Positions 1 through 26,887 of a DNA stretch of 64,000 nt are shown here, piece after piece. Every line of letters begins with the position of its first letter. The first letter of the stretch is position 1. The notes below the pieces were generated by a model, which saw nothing but the letters and a program-made list of their open reading frames with translations, did no database searches and was not told the origin of the DNA. Position numbers and translations under genes: made by a program. The stretch is taken from the NCBI RefSeq assembly GCF_032884065.1, contig NC_088863.1, positions 41,820,880 through 41,884,879 of the forward strand, in the 5' to 3' direction. This DNA is from Artemia franciscana. Its lineage: Eukaryota > Arthropoda > Branchiopoda > Anostraca > Artemiidae.

Positions 1-271
1 GACCTAACTGGTTCTAACGGGAGAAATGCTCAGAATTGATCATTTAGGACTTGATTGAGCACTGGAGGTCAATATACTGATCAGACAGAATTAATGAAAC
101 CCTATAAATTCGTTTGCAAAAAAAAGTTAACTCAGAAAAATAATTTTGCCTAGACACCGTAAATTTACTGTCGATAGTGTTGAAAAAATATCAATTATTT
201 TGGGTCACCTACCTTTACTAGTATTTTTTTAAAGGGTTTTCTTTAACAAGAAAAAAAAAAGAATTTTTCAG

Positions 272-438
272 ATGCCTCAAGTCTGTCGTTTCCCTCAGTT
301 CAAGATGATTCATTTCATTCAAATTCAAAGACTCTGACGATAACTTCAAGTTTGCCGTTACCCGTTGCCTCTAGTTCTCACACAGATTCGACTACAGAGA
401 CACTGCCTACCAACTCCACCAAGGACAACGAGGTGTAA
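272..438 (+). CDS. possible 3'-terminal coding exon, Ser/Thr-rich, unknown protein
   Basis: A pyrimidine-rich stretch ending in TTTTTCAG stops at 271. From there one frame (codons starting at 274) is open for 54 codons to TAA at 436-438. The peptide is rich in Ser and Thr, with runs such as TITSSLPLPVASSS and ending in KDNEV, like a disordered C-terminal tail. Upstream DNA is AT-rich and intron-like. No domain is recognisable, and the rest of the gene would lie left of the window. It could be a chance opening: 54 codons is short, and the only support is the acceptor and the composition. Confidence 0.3.
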
Positions 439-984
439 CTACCGACTTTTTTCCACGATTCCAACACAGATATTAAAGTGAAACATTCTGATCAGCAAAC
501 AGAAGGATCGAAATATGACGCAAGAGCCAAGATGCAGCAGATGGAGACGAGATACCCAAGCAGCAGTACATCCTCCTCGCTTGACACCCTTCTCTCACTT
601 CGGTTTCGCAGGGATACTAAAAGAAACAAACCAACTAACATCTGAAGATATTGCGTTTTTTCTTAGCGAAAGATGGAAGCCAAAGAACCAAACCGAAGTT
701 CTAACTTCAAGACAAAGACGAAAGGCTTAACTCGTCGACTTAACATTGAGCTTCTTGGCCGATTTCTCTGGCTTGCGGTGAGCTGTCACCAAGAACACGA
801 GGGAATTGGTGTGGTGTAGTGTTCGCACCTGGAATCCAATAGCGGAAAGGAGAATAACCCAGCTACAACTCTTTTCATCCCACGATATGAACCAGATCTA
901 CAGAAACGAGACTTACAGACTAACCGACAAATCTGTCAAGAAGAGAACCGGGCCCAAAAAAATAAGGAGGCATGGGTGGAATAG
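439..984 (+). pseudogene. continuation of the same reading frame with several in-frame stops
   Basis: After the TAA at 436 the same frame stays open for 68 codons to a TGA at 643. It meets a TAG at 664, then continues from an ATG at 673 through one more TAG (about 817) to a final TAG at 982-984. The peptide pieces are polar and rich in Q, K, S and R, for example QQTEGSKYDARAKMQQME and EENRAQKNKEAWVE. This could be the 3'UTR of the preceding exon, or a decayed coding sequence. No family was recognised. Confidence 0.2.
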
Positions 985-1017
985 GAGTGACATATAGTAA
1001 AAAAAAATAGTGAAAGA

Positions 1018-1083
1018 GCACACACACGAACACATACAGAAACACACGCACAAATACAAACCCACACACACACACACAAAAAA
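1018..1083 (+). repeat. CA-rich simple sequence
   Basis: Imperfect CA/ACAC dinucleotide tract followed by an A-run. Open frames on both strands here are products of the low complexity. The remaining DNA from about 1084 to 2000 is AT-rich and shows no gene. Confidence 0.8.
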
Positions 1084-2004
1084 AAAGACTACTTTAGTAC
1101 TTAAGATAGATAAGCACTTGAATGAGGTCTTAACCTTACTCACCCATCCAATTACCAAGGACAAATGGTTTTTCGAAATTCATATCTTGGAATATCACAT
1201 AGCTTCATATTACCATAGAAAAAAATAGCTAGGTGTTGGGGGTTGCTTTTATTGTTAGGAGTGTGGGGGTGGCGCCGAAGAACCTTCACGTTGGTACCCC
1301 GATTACTACTAGTTTAACTCCAGCAGTTCATTAGAATGTATTTTTTAAATCTATGTATTTTTTAAGGAAATTTAAAGGAATGAGACATTAAATTTTTAGG
1401 TTACAAATCATACAATGTAAGGCTATTAAGGGCTAGTATTAAGGGCTATTACCCATTACTCTCAAGCCCCCCCCCCATGAGAAACTGATTTTTTTAAGTT
1501 GACAATTCAAACAAGGAGTAGAAAATACTTTCAGGAATGGGTAAAATGATCTTTCTTCTAGTTTACATTTCAGATTAAAGAAGGAGGAGATATAAACGCT
1601 CTAGATATTACATTAACGTCATTTTATCAGAATTCTCCTGTTAAAAACAAAACTTCAAATGCCTACTACATTGCCAGCTGTAAGATGGATGGAACATGAA
1701 ACTAAATGAATTAACGAGCATTCTACTGGTGTATGATTCTAAGAGAAAGGTATATCTACATTACATTACAATATTAATACTTTGTGATTGTGTAAATGAC
1801 ATTATTTCAATATAAAATATCTATATATACTAATATATTATATTTTCTCTATCATTATTAGACTTGTATGGATTTCGGAGAAACTAGGAACTTTAAATAT
1901 ATTTGGGTATATAAGCTGCCGCGGTAGGGGTAGGTTTATAATAAACATCATAATATAAATACTTTCCTTTTTGAAAAAAAAAAAAAAATCAGCTTTGACA
2001 GTAT

Positions 2005-2145
2005 GGGGCACGACCCATTCCATGTTTTGGTTCTTGTGGGACACGACCCATTCCATGATTTGGTTCTTATGGGACACGACCCATTCCATGTTTTGGTTCT
2101 TATGGGACACGACCCATTCCATGTTTTGGTTCTGGTTCTTATTAA
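2005..2145 (+). repeat. minisatellite, 33-bp unit, about four copies
   Basis: Four head-to-tail units of 33 bp share the core ACGACCCATTCCATG followed by TTTGGTTCTTATGGGAC. Units differ by single bases (TTTTGG versus GATTTGG, and the first GGGCACG versus GGGACACG). The last unit has a short duplication of GGTTCT. Because 33 is a multiple of three, repetitive open frames appear on both strands; they are not genes. Confidence 0.9.
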
Positions 2146-2765
2146 AGAATCCAGGAAAAAAAGGAGCCCTTGACACAAGTAAAACCAAAAACCTTTTCTA
2201 GCAGCCAAAGCAACAAGGCAGGACCCCCACATTTCAAGTTCTCCTCAGATATTCTACAGCAACCAGGTGTGCGGTTGATTTTCAGTCTCCTTATAGAAGA
2301 TGTTGGAATTTTGTAGCGGATCAAGGGGCTGCTTTACAATTCTCTACCTCTTGTAAAAACAATTGTATTTACACTCTTAGAAATTAGATGTTTCCCCATT
2401 AATTAATTTTTTTTATCAAGCTCTAAAGAAGAAAAAAGTCTGGCCTACTCATTCAAAAAGTCTCAATGAAGCCATAGTAATTTATTCATCAAAGAATCTG
2501 CTCGCGTCTGCTGTTAATACGCATTTCATTGCTATAGGAAAACAGTATTGGCTTTCAAAGAGGTTTCTTTGTCATTTTACATCAGCAGCAACCAGATTCA
2601 CACAAACGAACTGGTCTGACGAAAGCGATATCGACACACCCACCTATCATTACGCTCGAACCACATTGGCACACTTGGTCCAGTGCCCCCTCCCTCCAAG
2701 ATTTTTTTCTAGATCCGCCCCTGGAACCAATTGCGGCATTCACGTTTCTGAGCTTTTTTTCAGAT

Positions 2766-3055
2766 GGGAGGGAGCATGGTTTTAGACCATAACAAATCGA
2801 TTAGCAGCCTTAGAATTTACATTCCCCAGTATTTTGACCTTCTTTGGGGAAAATTGATGGTCTTGGGACAAAATAGCAAAAAACTTCTCTTCGCTGGTTC
2901 TATAAAAATGTGAGGAGGCTCAAAAACTCTTAAATAGGGTTTTAGACCGTGGCAAATCAACAATCTCTCACAGAATTTCCATTATTTGGCATGTTAACCC
3001 TCTTTGGGCAAAAACTGATGTTTTGTGGCAGAAAATTGCAGGAAACGCCACTTTG
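2766..3055 (+). repeat. diverged tandem duplication, about 165-bp period
   Basis: Two diverged copies begin GGTTTTAGACC(A/G)T. Both then carry the order AAATC..., a CTTTGGGG/CTTTGGGC block, GATGnTnTTGnG and CAnAAnnGCA. They start near 2780 and 2938. The surrounding 2150-4500 DNA shows no supported gene; the open frame at 3383-3718 starts at a non-ATG codon and has no recognisable domain. Confidence 0.5.
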
Positions 3056-4521
3056 GGGGTAGAATCTCTTCTGTACTCAAAAAAGCCACTAGACACTGCA
3101 CTCTCCATTCAAATGGGCAAATGGGCCCTCCCAACATTCTACGAGCACTGGTTTAATACATTCATCCCTGGAGAAAAAAAAGAAAAAAACGGAGACATCA
3201 GTATACTTCCCTGAAATAAAGGAAATTTTCCTTGTTCTTCGGAATGGGGGATTATAATTCACCTGAACAGCATTTTGACCATGGTGATTCTAATAGTGCA
3301 CTCAATTCGATCCAACGCCATTTTTGAGGGATTACCGGCTCTTTTTTGAAATGCCTGTGAATTCGTCCTCGCAAAAAAACTTTTGCTATTGAGATTATTA
3401 CCATTCAAGCCAACTTCAAACGGCAACTTTTTCACATTAGACAGGGTTTTTTTTCACAGCAACTTTTTTGAAATTTTGATTATTACAGGCGTGATTCACT
3501 CTTTACTAGGTTGTAGTTACTGCTGCAACGATGATAGCAAAACAATTACGCCCTCACACGAGAACACTTCGCGCTACTTATTCCAGAGATATAACTGTAT
3601 GCCTTATGACATGGGAAATCGCCTTCTACGTTCTTCATATGCAAATAATAAAATAATTTCTTTATGCAGAATGTTGCAATCTATATTAGACGCATGTATT
3701 AACACGCATATAAACTAGAAAAAAAGGTTTAAATACAAAAAGGACGAACAGTTTTTACTTAAGGGGCATAGTCTGCATTGTCTACAACTGCGTAATCTAT
3801 AACTGACAGAAGCTTTTATGAAGACACTGAAAATTTGATAAGCTACTGTGCAAACAATACCAATGTTTTCACATGTTGCAGTCCCGTTTCTGGGGCAGAA
3901 TGTTATTCTTAAAGCGTTGGTCGTACCACCTCGCCGTTTTTGATGTGTAAAATCTAACTCAAATGTTCCTTTCAACTACAGTCAGTAGATGCCAAAGTAA
4001 TCAGAATACTTTTGCTTCGAAGAAGAAAATTGTAGTCACTATCGAGCAAAGGACTAACTTCTCATTGTATTTTTCTTTTTTAGATCTGCTATCAGTATAT
4101 GCAGAGTAATGTGTTGAAACTGCAAAAGTCAGTAAAGCAATAGCAAATGCTGTTTTTTTTTTTGCAATAGCTCAATGCCGTAGGACCGGTATATTGTGAT
4201 ATCATCTTATACTATGCGCTCTTGACACCGCGCAATCCTTAAAATAGTGCCAACTGGTGCCATATGTTGCACTTTCAGACCTGTTGTTTCGTCCAGTTAC
4301 CGATCTAGTATAACAACCTTGAGTCTGGTTGTGACCGGCACTGTATATGTTCCCACATTTGATGCAAGATGCAACCCCGATGAAAACTGATATCAGCATG
4401 TCAAATTAACGCGTGAATTAAGAACATAAATAATCATTTTAAAAGGTCAGTATTAAGATAGTAGCGTATTTTTGGTGTAATAAAGGTAAAGAATACGACA
4501 CTAGGCTTTGCATTTCCTACA

Positions 4522-4745
4522 GGTGGTGCTGATCTCCGTTTCATGGCTGATCAGCCAGGATATGGGGGGTTGGGGGCCAGCCATTCTGTGGACCTTCCCT
4601 CTGATTTCTCCAGGTACCCAATTAGAGATGGTTCGGCTCTAACTGAGCTTTCTGTCATGCCACTAACCCCCACTCCAAACCAAATAACCAGTGACATCAG
4701 GACTCGAACCCCCGTCCTCACGGGCTAAGTATTTCAATTCTAGCG
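4522..4745 (-). mobile_element. tRNA-derived SINE
   Basis: Read on the minus strand, the right part holds a tRNA-like head with an exact RNA polymerase III B box, GGTTCGAGTCC (about 4693-4703). The A-box-like region upstream is degenerate. The body follows and ends near CAGCACCACCTGTAG. The pattern of Pol III head, unrelated body and short tail is that of a SINE. The family could not be named, and no obvious target-site duplication was seen. Confidence 0.6.
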
Positions 4746-5237
4746 TCCTAAACTAGGCTCGAAATATTTTTAGAAGGAGGGAGAGGGGGTTATAAAAAAT
4801 CTCCTAGACGTCTTGCACAATGAAAGAATACTTACTTTAAGTATTATTTAATAGTTCCGCTACTTGACAATTTGTATCTGAATTTCAACCTGATATTCCA
4901 TACTAGCTACATACTCGTACCGTTGCAAGATGGTTCAAGTAACTATTTCGTATAGATATGAAATATAGGGTTCTAGGCCTCCCCCCCCCCAAGGAATATA
5001 AGGTTTTGCTATTGAAGAATTTTACTTCAGTTTTGCTTGTTTTTTATTTTCTGTAGGGAGAAGGAACTTTGGTACATGTGTATTATACGCCATTCACTCA
5101 ATTTTACTCTGTATAAAACTTGAGAACAAACCAGTTTCTTCGTTAGTTTCTTTCAGATTAGCGCGAGACAAGACAAAGACAAGTGACAGAATAGATGGGG
5201 AATGTATAATGAGGGCTATATATTTGCACATTAAGAC

Positions 5238-5400
5238 TGGGGTGAGAAGTATTTGGACATTTTGAAGTCAGAAAACAATTCTTACTTAATAATATACAGA
5301 ATAATTGTATCTAACACATCTTGCATGCAGACCCACTACACTTTATCCCCCCCCCCTAATGTATAAATATATAGCCCAAATTTTTTTCTAAAGTAACAAA
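5238..5400 (+). repeat. dispersed repeat, copy 1 (partner at 25050-25215)
   Basis: About 160 bp matches 25050-25215. Shared blocks are GTTTGGACA-like/GTATTTGGACA, AACAATTCTTACT, CAGAATA(A/G)TTGTA, CAGACCCACTA, and CCCCCCCTAATGT followed by ATATAGCCCAAAT. G-rich left and C-rich right ends are partly inverted, suggesting a small non-autonomous DNA element. Confidence 0.6.
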
Positions 5401-5928
5401 GAAAGCGGTTTGTTCTCGAGTTTTACACATCGTAAACTTGAGTGAGTGGTGTAGAACTTGACAACGCTTTCGTCCGTAAAAACTTACATAATTTGTTGAT
5501 TCCCAAATCCAACTATTCTTTAAAAGGATTGCTAAACCTTCTTAAACTTCTTGGTGCCATACGTTTTAACTTAATTTTGAGGAATTTTCGCCGATATTTT
5601 TTTTCTTCTTCTTTTTTTTTTTTAATTTGGCGCCCACTACTGCCAAAAATTGCAGATGTTAGTGTGGAATTCTCTTCGACAAAAATGGATTTCCGGAAAT
5701 CTTTCCGCAAAAATCTACGGAAAATGGAGATGCGGAAAAAATGGATTTTCAAAGTTTCTAAGATACTTTTTGTGCGTAAATTCCTCTTTTCCCGGTCCTT
5801 AGCACTTGTCAACGAAACAAAAGAAAAACTAAAAAAAAAAAAAAAAACAACAACAAAAGCCGTGCATTGTATGTTTGATACACATATTCTGATATTTATT
5901 CCTTATAGTCTTAATACTTCTTTATTTG

Positions 5929-6385
5929 TTAAAGTCAAAAAAGTGAAAACATTTAAAATGTATTTTGTTTTAGTAAAGTGCAAATTATGTTCTGGTTTTG
6001 AGGAGGTCTGGGGGTTGTTAGCCCTACTCATGTTAATTGTTGCTCGTTTTGAGTTTGAATCGGTTATCTTTTGCAATTTCTGTTCGTTTTAGGACATTTA
6101 TTTATGGTGATTTGTGGTAGTTTTACTCTTGGAAAATTACTTGAACTTATTTCTACTCATTTTAAGCTTAACGAGGCTCTTTACTATTCTTTGAAAAACT
6201 TGTTTTGTGGAAAAAGTTTTTTACATTAACTACTGTTCATTTTTTATTTACTCTTTTTCACAGAAAAAAAATATTTTATATATTTTTATTTTTTTTCTAT
6301 TAGACTCAATAGTTTTTACTTTGAAGATTATTTGACTTAATTTTTGCTCATTTTTGGTTTAATGAGGCTCTTTACTTTCTTTAAA
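5929..6385 (+). repeat. dispersed repeat family B, copy 1
   Basis: About 400 bp matches 50672-51070 in the same orientation, starting at AAGTGAAAACATTTAAAA and running through GTGATTTGTGGTA and CTTTGAAAAACTTGTTTTG. The 216-codon open frame at 5442-6092 overlaps it and is low-complexity, so it is not called as a gene. Confidence 0.7.
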
Positions 6386-6429
6386 AAACTTGTGTTTCCC
6401 GTTAACAAATTCTATCTATAAGTAATTAA

Positions 6430-6490
6430 AATAAAAAAATAAGTTTTTCAACTGAAAGTAAGGAGCAACATCAACAAGTACAAAATTCCT
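6430..6490. repeat. short fragment of hairpin repeat family A
   Basis: The string AAGTTTTTCAACTGAAAGTAAGGAGCAACATC matches in two halves the conserved outer arm of the family A hairpin, seen full length at 61161-62853. Only this edge is present. Confidence 0.6.
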
Positions 6491-6552
6491 CCCCCAACAG
6501 AAAATAAAAAAAAACTCAAATAAAATTCTCAAATTTGGAAATCTTTACTTTC

Positions 6553-6645
6553 CAAGAGGGGGGTATTTTCCGCAGGGAGGGGGTATTTTCCGTGTGGGTT
6601 TTCCGCGGGAGGTGATATTTTCCGCGGGTGGGGTAAACGCCGGCC
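6553..6645 (+). repeat. short GC-rich tandem motif
   Basis: Four irregular repeats of a G-run followed by (T)ATTTTCCGCGGG lie in otherwise AT-rich DNA. The remaining DNA to 7680 shows no gene. Confidence 0.6.
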
Positions 6646-7678
6646 ACTGAAATATAGAACCCCTTTAAAAGTTATACGCAGGTTATCAAAGGTACTTTTA
6701 TATTTGTAAGTCTTGTAAATAGGTGTCAAGCTTGTCGTTCCGATGGTAAAAGATTTGCTATTGTATCCAACATAGAGCTCATTTCAGTTTGTGAGTACAC
6801 CAGTTGCGGATTCTTGCATTTACTTTGAACGCTTTCTTGCCTAATGGACAAGAGCAACAGAACCTATATTCTACATAAATTTTACAAACACTTGTTAAAA
6901 CTTTTAAACCATCCTCCAAATTGCGTCCCGGTGCACCTCTGTGAGAAGATCCTTAAAAAGGCTACATGGCTTACATTTCCTTTGTTTTGATTTTATTTCT
7001 CTGACACGTGCTTTCACGTACAAACCTTAAGGTGAGAGGACCCAAACAAGAAAAACGGGGATTCAATTCAGTCAAATTTTTCGTTTTGAACGATCCTTTG
7101 GACGAATATTTCTGCTCATCTCGCCATTGATTGCGGGTATGAAAATTCAGACACCAAATTTTAATATTTCTTTCCCCCACAACAACCAAGCTTGACATTA
7201 TGAGCATTCCGCATTTTTCTTTTAAAAGATGATCTACTTTTGAAATATAATGTTACCTTTGAATGAAGAATTAAAACCCTATTTTTGCAATTACACGCCT
7301 CAGCCTTTTCAGATGGATATGGAAAAAAAGACAATAATACTAATAAAAGCATATGCGATTCAACAGGTGAAAATCACAAAAGTAAAAGAATCTTAGTTCA
7401 GAAATTTTTCTAAAATGATATTTGGGAAAAGGTTTAGGACAATATTTCTGTGAGGCAAGGTGCACAAATTCACGAGAATGAGAGAGTAAAGGTTTCTCAA
7501 TTTCTTTGGAGATACAAAAAAGGCCTTTTTTTAAATTAGAAAAAGGTCATTTCAGATAAAGTTGTTTGAAAATACTATGTCATCAGAAATGTCAACCAGC
7601 TTGAAATTTCACGCTAGAGGCATAGCAAGCACCAAAAGCCACTCGATGTTTATCTGAATAATAATAAGAATATACATA

Positions 7679-7796
<118 letters not shown>

Positions 7797-8054
7797 TGAG
7801 CAGTTCCAGCTCCTCAAGGGACATAGGTTCTATCTACATTTTTAGTAATCGATGCTAATGGAAAACTAAATCTATTAGTGAATAAAAACACAATAAGGAA
7901 GAAACAGCTGTATTTCCGTACACATATTTCACACAGTGAAATAGAAAATGACAATTAACTATTTTTGTACAAACACTACTTTTTAGCTGATGCCTTCTCG
8001 GGCTGTAAACCGAATGAGAAACAGCAAAATTGGGATCCTAAATTATTCTGTTGT

Positions 8055-22483
<14,429 letters not shown>

Positions 22484-22979
22484 TGCTGAAAGGGAAAAAA
22501 TTGATCATAAAAGATTTAATATCAAGCAATATTGTTAGGATTGACAAGTTCTTCTGAAAGGGGGAATGGGCATTGTGAACTGCATTGAACAAGACCTATA
22601 ACTTTTAAATTTAGTAAATACCAAAAAAAGCAATGTCACTAGAGGAAACTTGCTATTAAAATATAGCAGATTATTACACATTCCTAAAATTACAAGCATC
22701 ATGGTGATATTAAGAGCCATTTTACTAGAAAACACAGAAACAATGTGTAAAAACCTCCCAGGATATTCATAAAACTGGTTTTAATTTCTGAGCTTTATTG
22801 ACAGTCTTTTTTTAACCTCATAAATTATTTAGAGCCACCCTTCTCACTTTTTCATTGGTTAACTTGCTTTCTTTTTTGTCTATATACACCAAATGAGAGG
22901 AGAAGAAAGATCAAGATGTTGAAAACTCCTTGAAAGGTAACCTGGCCAAAACAGGTTAAAGCCCTTACTGGATAAAGCT

Positions 22980-23590
22980 AGTTTCTCATGGGCATGGAAT
23001 GAAGGCCATGGTCCAAAATTGCGAACCTGATGATATCCTTAAATTGCTGGATTTGCAGCTTAGGGGCCAGGTAATCCAGGTCTGGCTTACTCATGTTGAG
23101 AAGTTAGTTACCCTAAGGTTTTATAAGTGGATTAAAGAAGTCTATGGAGAAGATTTTTACTTGAGACTGAAGCTATCATGGAGAGCAATAAAATGTTGGC
23201 TGCATTTGCAAGCAAATTGCATAAAATTGTGTAGGTGACACTGGAATTCTTAAGTGCTGATGGCCCAGGAGTTAAGTGTGCCTGCCTCCTTTTTGGGGAG
23301 TATGGGGATAACCTGGAACATTTTATGAGTAATTGCTGGAGAATTTAAGGAACAGTTGTTCTTTTTAGGGGGGGATGCACTGCAGCTCCCAAGTATCTTG
23401 GAGTTCTCATCTAGGGAACTAATTATTGCAGTTGAACAATTTATAAATAATATTTTAGAGGCATGGAAGTTGTGATTTCAATGTGTTGCATGCTACTGTC
23501 TGATTTGTTCAATTTATATGTGTGTATATTTTTTTTCTCTGTTTTTTTCTTCTTTGTGTATATGGCCATTGGTTTTTAAATACATGCATA
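22980..23590 (+). pseudogene. LINE ORF2 C-terminal fragment
   Basis: An open stretch of 79 codons at 22999-23238 is followed, in a shifted frame, by KCACLLFGEYGDNLEHF and MSNCWRI. This resembles the cysteine/histidine knuckle near the C-terminus of many LINE ORF2 proteins (C..CG...E...HF...C). The first cysteine pair is altered and frames are broken. The 3' region resembles the end of the element at 43790-44290, including TATGGCCATTGG versus ATGGCCCAATTGGG. It lies just upstream of the cytochrome c coding start. Confidence 0.55.
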
Positions 23591-24299
23591 TATGATCAAG
23601 ATTAGGCTGGACTTTACAAGCTTAAAATATGTGCTTGAGACTAGGTTCCAGAGTTGACAGTTAGGTTCCACAGTATTAGTGCATTTAATATTGCCAATGT
23701 TGTTGATGGTCAGAACATTCAGGCAAATAACATACTCATTAAAAAAAAGTTTGGACATACCCCAGATATTTTCTAGTCATTTAACTGTTAAAGTGGCAAT
23801 TAATTGTCCAATTACAAGGTATCTGGCCCTAGGCAATTAGTGGTGATGATCTGGTTGCTCTAATTTAAACATAGGTTATTTACAAATCCCAAATAATGTG
23901 CTACTTTTCACTATTGTTGTTCCTTTGTTCTCTACATACATATTTGAATGTTTTTCTTTTCTATTTTGAAATGATTATTTAGATATGGTGTCATTATCTT
24001 TAATTTTTTGGAGTTGTTAGATGTTATTTATCTGACAACTAATTCAGACTAATTCAAATGACAATCCTTCTAACCTCTAAAATCATTTACATCTTGCAAA
24101 TTTATTAAACATAAGTAATTAGGCTTGTTGTATAGGCAATCTTAGCATGTTCAAACTCAGTAATAGATGTGTATCTAGTTTAATATGCATTCCATATATT
24201 CTAAACTTAAAAATGCCAGCTCTAAGGAAAATGGGTTTGTGTGCTTTTGTTTTATGATCCTATTATTGAAAAGAACAGCAGTATGATAGTTTTTTTTTT

Positions 24300-25020
24300 C
24301 ACAGCCAGTGGCCATAACAAATTCAGTGCTTGGTAATACTCAAGTTGTGAATCTTCTGAAGGAAACATGTTCATAAAATAAAAGAAGTACCATCATAGGT
24401 CATGTATTGTCAGGATAATAACTATTATAGGCTATTTAAAAGAAGCATAAAATAAGGAATCAAATGGTACTACTTTTCTTACCATATTTCTTTATAACAA
24501 CTACATTTTATTAATAAGTTTCCTTCAGAAGAGTCATAGCTTTTTAGCACTGCCTAGGCCTTACCAACTGGTGGTTACATAATCTATTTATGGTTAATGT
24601 CCTTAGTCAAATACAGTCTTTCCTTTTGCTAGTTTTGTAAATATTAAGTGGTGGGCCCCTTCTGAATGAAAGATACTATAGCCTAAAAGTGGAACAATTA
24701 TTTTCATTATTTTATGTTTCTTCCAAATATCATGATGGCTTTACTGAAAATTCCTGATATTATTTGGAGAAGAGGAAGGTGGTTAATCTTGTTTGTTTTC
24801 CACATCTGATAGCCATAATGAATTTTAGCTCTTCAGAAGAAAACATGTTCATAAAGTAAAAGTAGTACCAATGTAGGTTCTACATTGTCAGGATAGTGAC
24901 TGTTAAATTTAAAAGAAACATAAAGTAAAGAATCAAATGGTACTACTTTTCTTAAAATGTATCCTTATAATGTCTATTGTATCGCCATGTTTCTTTCAGA
25001 AGAGACAGAATTCCTTAGGG
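24300..25020 (+). repeat. two diverged direct copies, about 560-bp spacing
   Basis: GAAGAAAACATGTTCATAAA(A/G)TAAAAG...GTACCA and AAATGGTACTACTTTTCTTA occur near 24357-24480 and again near 24836-24955. Each is followed by a CTTTCAGAAGAG-like block. This is a local duplication with no coding potential. Confidence 0.6.
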
Positions 25021-25049
25021 TACTTGTATTATAAACCCCCTTTTTTTTG

Positions 25050-25215
25050 GGGGGGGGTAAAGTGTTTGGACAGTGTGAAGCTAAAAAATAATTCTTACTA
25101 CATAATATGCAGAATAGTTGTACCCAGCATATTAAGTATACAGACCCACTATGCTTTACCGCCACCATTCCCACCCCCTAATGTGCAAACATATAGCCCA
25201 AATTCACTTCTAAAG
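25050..25215 (+). repeat. dispersed repeat, copy 2 (partner at 5238-5400)
   Basis: Same order of blocks as 5238-5400. This copy retains clearer ends: GGGGGGTAAAGTGTTTGGAC on the left and CACTATGCTTTACC followed by CCACCCCCTAATG on the right. Confidence 0.6.
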
Positions 25216-25321
25216 TAGTGTATTTCCATCTTACTTTGGTATATTTCATTAGGATTTAGTGTCACAGAAACATATTAAAATAACATTAGGTAGGGGGGTA
25301 TATCATACAAGTACCTTCTTT

Positions 25322-25965
25322 AGCATTGTCTAGGGCTTACTAACTGATGGTTACATAATCTATTATGGTTACATAACAACATAATGAAATAAAGCCTTTA
25401 CTTTTGTGTTAGTTTGGTAAAATATGCTATAAAAATAAAATCAGTACCATGAGAATCCTTATTTATGCTATTTCTATATGTCATTGTTGTTTTTCTCCTG
25501 ATTCACCCCCCCCCTCCTTGGTGGTCTTGGATATAGCCCAGCAAAAAAAAATAAATTTTATGCAACTTGTTTCTGTTAATCAAATTATTTTGTTTCCTTG
25601 CATTGTTTTCTGCTTTTTAAAATCATTTTTTATATTTATTGCCTATTTTATTATGGTTACATAATGTCATAATCAAATACAGTCTTTGCTTTTGTGTTAG
25701 TTTGGTAAAATATGATATTTAAAATAAAAGTATATCTGTTAGATTCCTTATTTTGTGCAATTTCTAAATATCTTTGTTGCTTTTCTCCCAATTCACTCCT
25801 CCCCCTCCTTGATGGTCTCAGATATAGCTTTACAAAATGTAAGAAATTAAGATTTTATACCACTTGTTTCTATTAATCTAATTATTTTGTTTCCTCCCAT
25901 TGTTATCCACTTTTGAAATTATTTTTAATATTTATAGTCTATTTGCAATTCTATTATTCTCACTC
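25322..25965 (+). repeat. tandem duplication, about 310-bp unit
   Basis: Two head-to-tail copies share TATGGTTACATAA(C/T), CTTTTGTGTTAGTTTGGTAA, CACTCCTCCCCCTCCTTG-like and TTAATC(A/T)AATTATTTTGTTTCC blocks in the same order. The 70-codon open frame at 25449 is not called a gene. Confidence 0.75.
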
Positions 25966-26887
25966 AGGAGAAACCAAATTTTACCAAGTTGAAACTGCAA
26001 AAACTCATTTCAACAACAAATTTATGGTGTATGACACAATTGGTTGATAAATTATTGGGGCTACATATGGGACCACCAGGAAAGGGTGTATTTTGAAGAA
26101 GCAATCATGATATTTGGAAATAACATAAAATAATGAATATAATGGTACTACTTTGACCCTATAGCTTTTTTCCTTCTGAAGAGGCCAACCACTAAATATT
26201 AGCTGATAGTTTTAGCATATTTTAATATCTTTTAATAATATAGCAAAACAGAAAGTGAATGCATTATTTTATGCCTTTTTATGCTCTTTCTGAATTTAAT
26301 AATTGCTTCAGAGGCAAATTCCATTTTTAATGTTTAAAGGGCTCAAAACAGCCTATAGTAGCCAAAAATTTAGAAATGTGTTTCTAGAAAGTGTCTAGTT
26401 AAAAATAAATACCACTTGTATATGATTCAGAAATGATAATTACTACTTTCATTAATGTAATAGTAAAATGTCATTCTAAAAACACATTTGCATGAACTTT
26501 TAAGGAGCCTGAAAGTCCCCCCCCCCTGAGTTCCAATGTGTTGGCATAGAGTGCCATCACCTCAGAATTCAGTTAGGTTCTAGCATAGATGATGTGCTTT
26601 TTACCATCTTAGAATCTAGCAGAGCTTGGAGAACACAAAAAAGGTAGGCCATTACCCTATAATTAGGACTTATTGAGAAGATTGGCTAAATCACTAATCA
26701 GATGACTAACAAAATTGATATGGCCTATGCCTATTCATAGAATCAGAATTTCTTCCTGAATCCAAATATAACATTCATTTGCATTAGAAGTGAACTTGAC
26801 CCCTAGTCTCTTTAAAGTGTAAATATATTGGCCTATCTTGAGTTGTATATCTGTACTAAAGTTTGGTGTGTAATCCACTCTTTTCTT

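Noticed and set aside
2005-2145. Possible CRISPR-like array
   Set aside because: The 33-bp units are contiguous with no spacers, in a eukaryotic sequence. It is a minisatellite.
3383-3718. 111-codon plus-strand frame
   Set aside because: Initiates at a non-ATG codon, with no motif and composition like its surroundings.
5442-6092. 216-codon plus-strand open frame starting at GTG
   Set aside because: Low-complexity Lys/Phe-rich translation overlapping dispersed repeat family B, with T- and A-runs inside. No domain.
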